From Effrenium voratum (Eukaryota; Sar; Dinophyceae; Suessiales; Symbiodiniaceae), in NCBI GenBank assembly GCA_963377175.1, contig CAUJNA010003747.1:351327-415326 (forward strand): a stretch of DNA of 64,000 bases. The letters are read 5' to 3'. Shown one piece after another: positions 25,879 to 38,300 of this stretch; position 1 is the first letter of the stretch; every line of letters begins with the position of its first letter. A program made the position numbers and the translations under genes. The notes beneath the pieces are model-generated. The model was not told the origin of the DNA and searched no databases. It saw nothing but the letters and a program-made list of their open reading frames with translations.

Positions 25879-26304
25879 GTGACCGAAATTCGAGACGGGG
25901 GATCCACAATAATGTGTCACCTTTGTGCTGTTTTGTCTTTGGATTGGGGACGAGGTTTGAGTGGTTGGTTTCTGTTGATGTGGGGCGTTAGTTATGCCAA
26001 AGGCGGTACACGATTCAGAAAAGGCATTTTCTTTGACAAGGACAGTCAAATTCTGAAAGTCAGTCAGGGCACCCCATGTAGTGCAGCCCACATGCGGTTG
26101 CAACATGAGTTGAAACCATCTTTTTGCTGAGTGAGATGGAGAACTTGCTCTGCCTTCAATCAGTTCTGCAACTCGCTCTATTTTCAAGAAGGTCACCACT
26201 TGCATAGGTATGGCAGGCTTCGATGTTCGCTGCAATTAACGGCTCAAGACCGAGGGTCACGCGGAGCAAGTAGCTAAGCATCGGTGCACACTTTTCTCGC
26301 TACC

Positions 26305-29300
26305 ATGAGCCAGCCGCAAGTGTCAAACCGCTTGGTGGTGGCCCAGCTGAACAAGACCAAGATGTGCATCCAGCTCCTTACCTGCTGAATCACTGTTACA
26401 AGCATGCTGTCACATCCAAGAAAGTATCTTGAGGGCAGTCCACCTTAAAAACTTAATAAGGTGCAGGCCAGGGGGATGTGGAGCCGGGCGTTTGTGCGGT
26501 GCCTCGCTGCAACTCGATCCGAACGGCGCGTCAGGTTCTCCAAGGGTTTGTGCAGGGAGACGTCTTGTCGCTTTGCCCACTCCGCGGATGAGCTCCGCCA
26601 GGCCCCGGATTTGATGAAGACGGCCATGTGCAGGTGGGGGGCCGCAACAAAAACGCCGACCTCCAGCGGCGCCCGTTGCATCCTTGTGTTTAGTTCACGT
26701 ATTGTTTCAGCAACAACCATGCGTGCCGAATGGTCGCTTGGCTCAAGACTTGCAAACTCCCGTCAAGGGTCGTCTCCGCCCTTGAGTCTGGGGCCGTGGG
26801 CTACCGGTACTAGGAGGTGCTAGGGTTCTTCGGCGTGGACTTCTTGGGCTTGGTTGTGAGTTTCACTTTCCTGCATTCTTGTTTTCTTTCACCATTCACA
26901 TCAACTTCCTTGTCACGTCCCACTTCCTGGTCCCAGCCACATCTCCCACGAGTGTGACACTGGGTGCTTTGGGTACATCGTGTACTACGTTGTCCCGTTT
27001 TGCTTCCCCGGGCTATATCCCTTCCGCCCAAAACCGCAGGTTATCAGCCGTAAACAGCTAGAAGCTGTGGCTGGTGACCCAGTTGCGGGTCGTGACCCGC
27101 TACTTGCTCTACATCGTCGCCTTCGCGCAGGAGCAGTGGCTTCACTGGAGCCTCGGGTTGTGGGCCCGGCTTCGCGGACAACGAGGCCCACGCCATGCGC
27201 GGCAACTCCGCGCTCAACGCCCCCAGCCAAACAAGCCGGTTATGGCCACTTCCTCCGGTGACGGGCGCAGAGCCCAATCCTGGAGTTTTCACGGACGACT
27301 GGATCCCCTCGGTCGTTTTTGATGAGGAAGCGGAGGCCCCTATCCCGGCGGCGGTGCTTCAGATCGATGACAGACCCCCTCAAGAAGAGGCAGTGGCCCC
27401 TCCGAACCAGGAGCTCCCGTCGAGGATTGTTGGAGGACCAGGTTGCTCGTCCTGCAGAACATCCAGAAGCGGCTCAATCTTGGTCCCTTACATGGGATCA
27501 GTATGATCAGTTTCTTGGAGGTGGGGCGCACACCACCACAATAGGCGATTTCGATCGAACTTGGACATTCAATCCGTTTTTGATGCTGATTGGGATAGCC
27601 AGTGCATGAACCCATTGAGGACTACCCTGATGAGCTTGAGGGCGACCCTATTGAGGATTTCTCCCCATCTCGTGTTGCAGGTCCGGGCCAACTTGAATCG
27701 GGCGATCGGGCTATTGAGGATTGGCCGCAAACAGCTGGCCGTCCTTCAGCTTCAGGTTCATTTTCAGCCGTCATTGATGTTGATCATCCGTGTCCAGCTG
27801 ATTTGGACTTCATCCCGGATACAGTATCGACCTTCCTCACGTACCCATGAACAGGATGCGAGCCGGCTCATATTGTTCCGACCCGAGCCGCTACAACGCT
27901 AACCCAGCCTCAGGTACTCAAGAACAGGATTCGGGCCGCTACATTGCTGGCTGAAATCCATCGATCTCAACCTCAGGCGCCCAAGAACGGGATGCGAGCC
28001 GCTACAACGCTGGCTCAAATCCACAAAATCAAGCCTCAGGTACTCATGGACAGGATGCGGGCCGCGATGCAGCTGGCCCAAATCCATGTCCCGCATCATC
28101 AAGAACCAGTGATGGATCCGAGCAGGATTCATCTGGGGATGGACCTACTCCGTTCAACCTGCTCGACATCCCGTTCCATCAGTTCCTGGAGTTCTTGATG
28201 CGATTGATGAGGCTGAGACTACACCGGAGCGACGTACAACTTCGCTCCCACCGAGCCGTGTTGCCAAGATCTTGTCGCCAAAGCCCTTATGATGTTGCCC
28301 AACGACTTGGTCTCAATCAAGCTGATCATGCCAAGTCCAACAGCGTGGATCGTCATCCTCTCGGTCCGAGTCACTGAGAGGCGTGAAGCTGCCCTGCGTT
28401 TAAGGTCACACCCTGTTGATGTCCCAACTCAATCCGCTGGGTCCGGGCTCAGCTCCAACGCTCCAATGTCCGAAACGGAACCGCCGGCAGCGATCAGCTG
28501 CCCTCGTCGCTGGAAACGGGGGAATTCCACTTACTGATGCAATCGTGCCCGCATTCGAGCCACAACGAGATCCAAGGGTGCAAGGCTGAGATTCAGGGCT
28601 GCAGAACCGAGATCCGGTCGTGCAGAGAGGATGTCAACGCGTGTCCTTGCCACCGCACGGAGAATGGGCCACGCGCACCCCCACTGACGAAGCGCCCAGG
28701 GGCCGGCAAGAAGCTAAGGCCGGGTGGTGAGCGACTGGCGGCTATATCTTCCGCCCTAGACGGGTCGGAGCGATGATGGCTTCACCCCGGCGCTGGGTGG
28801 TGTTCTCCGCCCTGAACCGCTGATCCGGTGTTGATCATGCTCCTGCTGCACCACTGCCGTGCGTGCTGGAGATGGCCCCCCTGGCGAATCTGAGTGAGAC
28901 CATGACCGCGCTAGAAGTGCTGGGCGGGCCGTAGCCGGGTCTCACACCAACTTTTGCGGATAATCATTTTCCCACACGCATCTTTGTCTCGTCGCTTCCT
29001 CTATATATATATATATACATGTCGAGGTGCGGCGATCCAGACAGGATCCCCCTCCCATTGCCACCGTTCTTCTACAATGCTTGAATGGCACGAGAGCTTG
29101 GGGCCGTGGGCTACCGGTACTAGGAGGTGCTAGGGTTCTTCAGCGTGAACTGCTTGGGCTTGGTTGTGAGTTTAACTTTCTGTTAAAACCCTCTAGGCCC
29201 CGTGCCTAAATTGGGAAGCTGTTCTGAGGTCTGTGTTGGTGTTGCTTTCCAAGTTCCATTGATCGCCATTTGGCTCAAGACACAATTGAGGTTCAAGATC

Positions 29301-32300
29301 TGATGTGTAGCTGCATTCATACGTGATCGGCATTGAGAGCGGAAAACACTTCGCTTGCGCTGCATTTGTCAGGACCACTGTGTAACTATCATTCCTTCCC
29401 CCTTACAACGTTTACACGGGTTCGGCTATAACGGCATCGTCCGTATACACCTTTCCACGTGGTTGGTATTACAGCTGGAGGGTTCGGTGCATAGCGTCCC
29501 ACGGGACGTCACCTTGCCGTCTCTTGACAGGTTATCAGCCGTATCTACAAGCTCTACACTGGACAGAGAGACAGCTGGTTTATTGCGGGTACAGGGACAA
29601 TAAAGGAACGATAACCTACACAGTACAATGGCATCTTCAGCGAGCCCAAGTACTGCAACTTTTGGGAACAGCAGCTCAGAGGGATCCAATGGATTGATGG
29701 CTCTTCCTGCGGTGATGGATATGATCGCAGATTCACAGGATGAACCTGGGAGCGGAGGTTCCGCGCTATTCAGCGACATATCCACTCCCACAAGATCATG
29801 GAAGCAGATCGATGTTCATCAGGAGTCGAAACAAAGAGAATCCCCACCGAGAAGATCATCATCTTCGCCTGCAACACCACGGACGTCGCAGAAGGGCGTG
29901 AGATCGACATCGAAGGGTGGGAGATCAAAATCACCCACCAGTGCGGAGTTTCGCGCCGCGATCAAGGAAAAGAACAAGATGGAGGTGGAGATCGGGGAAT
30001 ACCAGAAGACGCTTGATGAGATGTCGGCAGCAATGGCTAATCTTCATCAAGAAGACTATGGAAGCACCATCCGGATCCAGGAGCTGGAAAGACGATGCGA
30101 GATTGCCAGCAAGCAGTCGGGACATCTAGTGAGTCACCACCAACACCACATGGCTGAGGCATGGCGCAAGTTTGAGGAAGAAGCCCAACAGATGCGCAAG
30201 GTGGAAATGAACGCATTTCAGTACGGGGAAAAGAAAGACATGGAGTCGAATATTATAATGCAACAGATGAGACAAGCTGAAGGAACTATCATGGAGCAGA
30301 AGCGGGAAATTGCAGTGATGAAATCCTACATGGCAAGCGAGAAGTCGGCCGCGCAGGAGTCAGCTATACGTGCAAATCAGATACACCGTGAAGCTTCACA
30401 ACAGATATCAGTTTATCAGCAACAAATCAGAGGCATCGAATCATCTACATCTATCGAGAAGTTCAACGAGGAGGAGATGGTCCAAAGTCTGAAGTCACAG
30501 TTGGAACACGCACTTGTCAAGCGCCCCGAGACGTACTCTATGGAGGACTCCAGGGAACAGCTGATGGCGAGACTGAATGATGTTACAGTATTCGCGGAAC
30601 AAGAATCAAAGAGAGCAGATTGCTTGCTTCGTGAGAAGGAAGAGATCGTCAAACAGTATGAATCCGACGTGTCGATGAAGGACCAGATGATTGCTGTCGA
30701 AGGCGGTCATCGTCAAGATGCGATCTTGGAGTTAGCCCAGGTCAAAGAGGCAAAGCAAGAAGAACGGTGCACGATGGACGAGAAATCGAAGGAGGCTGAG
30801 TACTGGAGATTGACAGCTAAGGGGGTGTACGATGAGTACCTTGAGGAGATGCTTGAACTTCAGGGACAACTGAAGGAAAGGGAGGCGACGCTCAAACAAG
30901 AAGAGAGTTTTGTTCGTCAACTCGATGCTGACAACGAGGAACTGCGTGCACACAAGAAGCTGGAGACACAGGAAGCCTCCAGCAGCAAAGATGGACATCG
31001 TGAACGAGCAGTAGTGAAACGCGCTGAGGGAGGATCCCAAGCTAATTCAAATAGGGTAGACAAGAAGGTGGCTGGGTTAGTCCCGTCATCGTCTTCGAAT
31101 CTGAACCCTAATTCGTCACTAATGCCAGGTTCGATTCTTTTTCCGTCTTTCGGTGATCCAATGATCGATGTACACCTATCCCAGATGCAAGGGGTTGTTG
31201 GGCATGTCCCACAATCCACTACTACGACTGGTGGTGGTGATGGAGGGGGAAACAACGGTACTACGCCCCCATTGGATTACGGTGGATTCTCGCCTAATGG
31301 AAATAGGCAGGGAGCAAATCGACGTCAGTTGAGCCTCACAGGTGGCGGAGGAGGACCTCCGGATGACCCACCCGACGATGAAGACGGGGACGACGACGAC
31401 GAAGAGGACGAAGAAGACGAGGAAGAAGAAGAGGAAGAAGATGACAATCGGACACGGAGGAGACGAAGAAGATCGAGAGATGATCGGGAGATCAAGAACG
31501 ATAGACCGAGGATCTCGAGGAAAGAGGCTGAGAGGGTATCCATTCCGGCTTGGCCAAAGATCCACCAACTTGATAACTGGAAGATGCAACTGTTGATGAA
31601 TGTTCTGAGCGCATGTGCAGATCCAGATACCGATACATGGACGAAATGGTTGGAACAGGCTCTTGGGTTGAACCCAGACCTGAATGCGCTTAGCGATTCA
31701 GGTGGCGACAGATTTGCTACGATAGATATTAAGATGGCCATGGGCATGCAGAACATGTTGAAACAAGCACCTGACGAAGCCAAGGACGTGTACCTCGACG
31801 CAACGCGGCACTCGGAACTACGACATCAACAAGGGGTGATCGTGAAGGGACGAGAGCTGGTGGCATTGGTTATGCAATCATTCAGAACATCCGATAGAAC
31901 GGATCTTGTCTACCACATCGAGCACCTATTCAACCTTGACTTTCCTGGAGACAAGAACTTGGTTATGTTCAGGAACAAATGGTATGATTTGCTGCTGAAG
32001 ATGAGGAGCGAGGACAGACCCAGTAAACTGGCTCTCAGAGATATCCTTTACAGGAAGATCAAAGGGAGCAAGAAGATGGAATTCGGCCTCAATGCCTACC
32101 ATAGACTACCGGACAAGCATCCTCAGAAGACGTATGAATTCTTATTGGCGTTGATCGACCATCAGATCAGGCGGCAAAGATGCGGCTCCAGCCACTGGCA
32201 AACAGGAGAACCAGGGTGGCAAGGGCAGGAAGGGGAAACCCGGAGTACCCGATGCTGCTCCTGTACTCCCAAAAGCCAAGGCAAAGGGCCACGCTGGCAA

Positions 32301-35300
32301 GAACGGCAAGTCCGACGGTGCCAGCGACAGAGGCAAGAGTCCGGGCGGAGGCAAAGATAACCCCTGTTGGTATCACTTCAAATCGGCGAAGGGATGCGTG
32401 AAAGGGAATGAATGCACATTTTCCCACAGCAAGAAGACGGAGCACAAGCTGGAGAACATGCCCAAGGGGAAAGGAAAGGGTAAGTCCAAATCCAGGTCGT
32501 CGTCACCAAAGAGGGAGGACGGAGCATGCTTCGCGTTTCAGAAGGGGAAGTGCGACAGGGGGAGCGCTTGCAAGTACAGGCACGAGCTCATCAAGAACAA
32601 TTCAGCTCCGGCAACGTCAAGCGACAAGGCGCAAGCCAAGTCGAAGGCTGCCGCCAAGGCCGCAGCACCAGCTATTGCAAGGAGGGCCATCGCAATGCCT
32701 GCGATAGTCCTGAAGCAATCGGCTCCTGCGGGAAAGGTCAGCTTCAAGAAGGACGTTGACCAGGTCGAACCGGATGAAGCCGAGACTATATACCACGAAC
32801 ATGATGATGACGCGATGAGCGAATCGTCGAGATGGTCTGGCGAGTCCGAGATCCCCGAGAAAATGGTATGGTTCAAAGAAGTACTCGACGTCGACGAGAA
32901 TGGAGAGATCACCTACCTCGAAGACGAGAGAAGGCAATGGGAACGAAAAGGGGAATGGTACGGTTATGAGGACAATGAGAATGAGCCTTATCAATATGTA
33001 TACGTTGACGAGAAGAAGTTCAAAAGCAGTGATCATCGAGAATTATCAGCCTATCAAGTCCAACGATCGTTGATAAGGGCGAAAATACTGAGAGAGGTGG
33101 TGGATGATATATACAAAAAGCACTACTTCCCGGTGACCAAGGAGAGCAGCATAATGTTCGAATACGATCAGAGCAAGGACGAAATCAGGGAATCGGCTGT
33201 TGACTGGAAGAAGCAGCACGGTTTGCCGAAGAACGTCTTCGCCATGTCAACGTGCATCAGCAAGCGGGTGAAATCGTTGATGGACACCGGATGTGGTCAT
33301 GATCTCATCGGACGAGCCAAGGCGAAGAGCCTGGGCGTCGACATCGTGAAAGATGATGACGAGATCGTATTCCAGACCGCAAATGGTTCCACATCTACGT
33401 CCGATGTGGCCAAGATAGTCGTGGAAGAATTGGACGAGACTGTCGAGCCACACGTATTAGATGAGACACCCACGGTATTGTCAGTGGGGAGGAGATGCAT
33501 GAAAATGGGCTATGCATTTCACTGGATGCCTGGTAAACTACCTTTCATGGTTACACCAAAGCAGGGATTCGTGCACTTGCAGGTCAAGGACGACATCCCA
33601 TACCTCGTGAGTGATGGTAAGCTTCGGAGTAACAGGCATCGCCCTACGATAGACGATCTCAAAGAACACTTTTCGGATGTACTGGCGATGGTAACGAACG
33701 ATGAGGCAGATCAGGGAGGTGACGATGACAACGAAGTCACACCCGCCGCTGTCGGTGAGTCCGCAGAGGCCGAGGGCGAACACCATGATGGGGCATTCGA
33801 CTTCGGGCCACCCGGAGGAGCCGGTCCGGTACGTCCGCCTCCCGTAGCTGAGGAAATACCTGTAGATGTTGGGTCAGTCCCACATCGACATGGTGATGCC
33901 GATGCTCACGAAGAAGTGGTTGATGAAGATGATCCAGATGCCGGAATCGAGGTTGATGTGTACGAAGGATCATCAATAAAGAGAAAAGTGGGGGTCCTCA
34001 AGAAGGACGCCAACTCCATCGCTCATTTGCTTACTCACAGGTACCGAAATCCTTTCTGCGAATCATGCGTCAAGGCAAAGATGAGACACTTCAGATCGCG
34101 AACGGGAGCCTTCAAGAGGGAGGTAAAGACGTTCGGAGACCTGGTGACGTTCGACTTCGTGACGGCATCAGGAGATCACGAAGTGGAAGGCAGGTATGCG
34201 CTCATCATCCGGGACATATATACCGGAATTATCATGGCCTATCCAACCGCGAGAAGAGACACTGACTCCGTCGTCAGGGCCATCAAGCACTTCTGCGGGA
34301 GGAGGAAAATCAAGCAGGTATATTCGGATGATGGCCCAGAACTGATCAATGCGTGCGTGGAGCTGAAGCTGAACCACGACCTATCACTGCCTGGACGACC
34401 GCAGAATAATTCCCTTGCTGAAAGAACAAATCAATTCATCATTGACCAGACTTCGGCTTGTCTTGTACATGCCGGTCTACCCACGTGCTACTGGGTGCAG
34501 GCCATCACCACTCTGTGCCATCTCATGAACATCGAAGAGGTGAATGGATCGAGTGCATGGATGAGGCTGCATGGCGAGGAGTTCAAGGGCGAGAAGATAC
34601 CTTTTGGTGCGCTAGTAGACTTCAAGCCGAGTGAAGCACGAGGAGGGAAGAGGGAGAAGTTCGAGCCGAGAGGGGAAACTGGTATATTTGCTGGATATGT
34701 GTTGAGCACCGGGATGCATTGGGCAAACAAGTATCGTGCTTGGGCACTCACCGCATTTGCGGGTGCAGAGCTGAACATCAAGAAGGCAAAGGTTCCACCT
34801 CGGTTGAGAATGCCACACCAGACGGAGAGGATGATTCTAAAATCTCCTCTGACATTCCCAATACAACAGAAGTACAAGGTTGCCAACGAGACCTTGGAAG
34901 GGATAGAGATGTCTGTCGATGCAATCGGTCTGGATGCGCGTGACCGCCTGATCGAAGATGAGGACTACGAGCCTGAATTGTTGCAGAGTGACGAGAAGCG
35001 ACTGCTTGACGATGAGGTCGATCAGATCGCTGGTCTACTGCTTGACGATGGCCCGGAGGCACTTGTCGGAGGTCGGGGGGGTCATGCAGGAGAGGAAGAC
35101 GCTAGACCAAGCTCATCAAAAGGGAAAGGAGATGGACATGCCAAGAGCGACGAGAAGGTCACGAAGTCCGACCTTCCACACGTGTCAGTTGGACTACCTG
35201 GGGATGGCATCACGTACGTCAACGACGATGGCAAGGAGGTTAAGATCGACAAAGCCGGAAGACCGTATCCCGTCGGGAAGGATGGATTCAGGCTAATGAA

Positions 35301-38300
35301 GACGTCGAGACCTCCAGAGTACACCCCTGAAGAATGGAAAATGATGAGTAAATACTACACCAAGGAAGAAAAGGCCGAGGTGAAGGGCGGTGGCAAAAGG
35401 AAGGAAGAAGATCCCAAGAGTAAAGAATCTGAGATTTCTGCGCCGGCAGAGGCACGGACATTACAGATGCCCGGTGGTAAGAGAATTCGAGCAATGCTTC
35501 GAAACCGCTGGGGTGGAGTAGAATGGCAGTACAATTGGGGGTTGCGGAAGAACATATCAAAGATCAAGAACCCAATGGATGGGAAGCACTTGGCTGAACT
35601 TGAATGGGTCAGGATTGTTGTAAATCCTGTCGACGGAGTGGTTGTTCTCATGGATTCCAAGCAGTCCCAAGACGTCTTGAGACGAAACGTTCAGCTTGAG
35701 AAAGAATTTGAGTGTCTGGTAGTAATTTATGCCTGGAAGTTCAAGTCTGAGGAGCGATCAAAGTCGACTCCAAACTGGACGAAGGCAGTTGCATCAGTCA
35801 TGGAGAGTCATAATGACGAAGCTGAGACGACATCGGGGACAGATCCAACGGTCGACGAATCGACGGATCTTACCTGGTATGAATGGGAGGAGTCCGCTGA
35901 GGTAGTTTCTGGAAAAGTGCCACTCGCGATGCCTGCGATAGGCGAAGACGGTGAAGCCAAGAAGTACCCATCGATGCCGTGCGTGACTTCTGAGCGAATA
36001 CAGCACAGAGAGAAAGCTGTGAAAGTTGTGCGATTCTTCGACGCTTTAGTATCCAGGCCGGTCGGCCGGAAAGAGATGTTGACCAACCCTGATGCGTTGG
36101 CATCGATGAAGAAAGAATGGTCGGGATTAATCGACCAGGGCGTCTTCGATCTTGGCGCGGTGCGTGAATATGACGCTGTAGCCAAGGAGGCAAAAGCTAA
36201 AGGGGAAGAGATACACATGGCTCGCGCACATGGCATTTGCGTTGAAAAGCACTCACAGTTGCCTGTTGGTGATCCTAAGAGGAAGTTCAAGGGTAGAGGC
36301 GTGCTGCTGGGGAACCAAGTGAAGAACCAAAGCTTTGAGGCTGCGATGTTTCAAGATTTGGGGAACTCTCCTGCTTCATTCGAAGCCTCGCGTTGGGCGG
36401 ATTTTTTGGGTTGTCATGATGGCTGGGATGTGCAGATGGCCGACGCTGTTCAAGCGTACATACAGGCCACCTTGAGAGGCACGCCGTGTTGGATTGAACT
36501 GCCACCGGAGGCTGTGCCAAGTGAATGCAAATGGGATAAGTACAGAAGACCAGTCGTCCCGTTGAGGAAGGCGCTGTACGGACACCCAGATGCGGGAACA
36601 TTCTGGGAGCAGCACTGCGATGAGTCGGTGCGTGCCGTTGGTTTTGAACCCATCGGCGAAGAATGGCCTTCGGTGTACATTCATGAGAAGCTCCAGCTTG
36701 TTCTGGTTGTGTATGTCGACGACTTCAAAATGGCAGGGGCCACAGAAGAACCTTGCCCAAGGGTGGAGCATGTTGCGTACACGGTTGAAGATCGAGCCCG
36801 AGACTGGACTTGACATGTACCTTGGTTGTAATCAAAGCAAGGGAAACGTCACTCTCGGGAACGGACACCGAGTAACAACGGTGACCTATGACATGGAACA
36901 GTTCCTACGTTCCTGTGTCGACCGCTATCTTGAGGTGGCGGGCGACGTGAAGTTGAATAAGGTTGTCACTCCTGAGTTGCATGAAGAAACAAAGAATCAC
37001 GTCTCGCGGAAGCCTGCCAGAGAGGGGCCGTCAGTCGTGTGCAATTGGTGTAACAATCTTGTGCCCACCGACGGTTCTGCCACAGTGCCGGACCAGCGGG
37101 GAGGGACTCCTGAGTTGGCCATGAAGGAGCCCGTGCGTGGACACCTTGCTCCGCATGCCGCTAGTGTACTAATGAAGTTGCTGTACGGCGCGCGGATTGC
37201 TCGCTTCGATTTGTTGCGGCAAGTGAATCGCCTAGCACGGAATGTGCACAGGTGGACCGACTCCGATGATCGGGGTTTGCATCATTTGATGTGCTATGTG
37301 CATCATACTAAACATTGGCGCATGGTCGGTTGGGTTGGAGACCCTATGGATGATGTGCACTTGGCCTTGTATGCGGACGCTGACTTTGCGGGATGCGTTG
37401 ACTCGCTACGTTCCACCTCTGGTGGACACTTGAATATACAAGGGCCTAATACCCGGTTTCCGTTGTCTGGCAGCTCCAAAAGACAGGGTTGTGTGAGTCA
37501 TTCCACTCCCGAGGCCGAAATAGTTGCGGCCGATGTTGCCATGAGATCGATGGGTATGCCTGCTCTAAAGTTGTTAGAGCGGATTCTCAAGAAGTCACCG
37601 AACTTTGTGTTCTATGACGATAACAAGGCTATGATCGGTGTTGTGCGATCGGGGAGAAACCCCACGATGCGCCACCTTGAGAGAAGCCATGGTGTTAGCA
37701 TTTCGTGGATGCATGAGATGTTCACACGTGATTACATGTACTTGGCGTATGAAGTCACCGACAGGATGGCGGCTGACATATACACCAAGGCGTTCAATGA
37801 TGGGCGCAAATGGAAACATGCATGTTTGCAGATCGGTCTACTTGACCCGAGCTTGCTGTCTGACCCGGATACCCTCAAGGCGCTCACACCTACGTGTGAT
37901 CCCATAAAAGGGACCATGCAGACTGCTTCGGGGACAGTTGACGGAGTTCCAACATTTCCGTACACACACATTCCGATCATGCCCCCAGACCTGTGGTGGT
38001 CTGGATTGACATCTAAAGAGGGATTGCATGAGCATGAAGGACATGATCCGGTTGTTGTTGCCAAGGGGCCCAGATTGATGCGTGTGAAACCTCCACTTGC
38101 GGTTATGACACCGTTCGGGAGCAAGTGGCTTCGCTCCACTTGGTTTCTGAAGAACGGGTCATGGCTCAAGGTCGAGGATAGAGTTGACCCAGGGCTGCAA
38201 TGTGTGCGGATTGATGGATGGGTTGAACGCGCAGTTTGGCAGTTTCATCCCGTACCGGTTGCTGTACCGGCGCGGGAACGACCTCCACGACCACGACCAA

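Noticed and set aside
25486..26235. 249-residue minus-strand ORF
   Set aside because: No recognisable motif; the + strand of the same interval has short Ala-rich segments framed by AG and GT, so this is probably a shadow.
31176..31783. Ser-rich minus-strand ORFs opposite gag
   Set aside because: Antisense reading of the Asp/Glu-coding GA-rich tract; gag on + has far better support.
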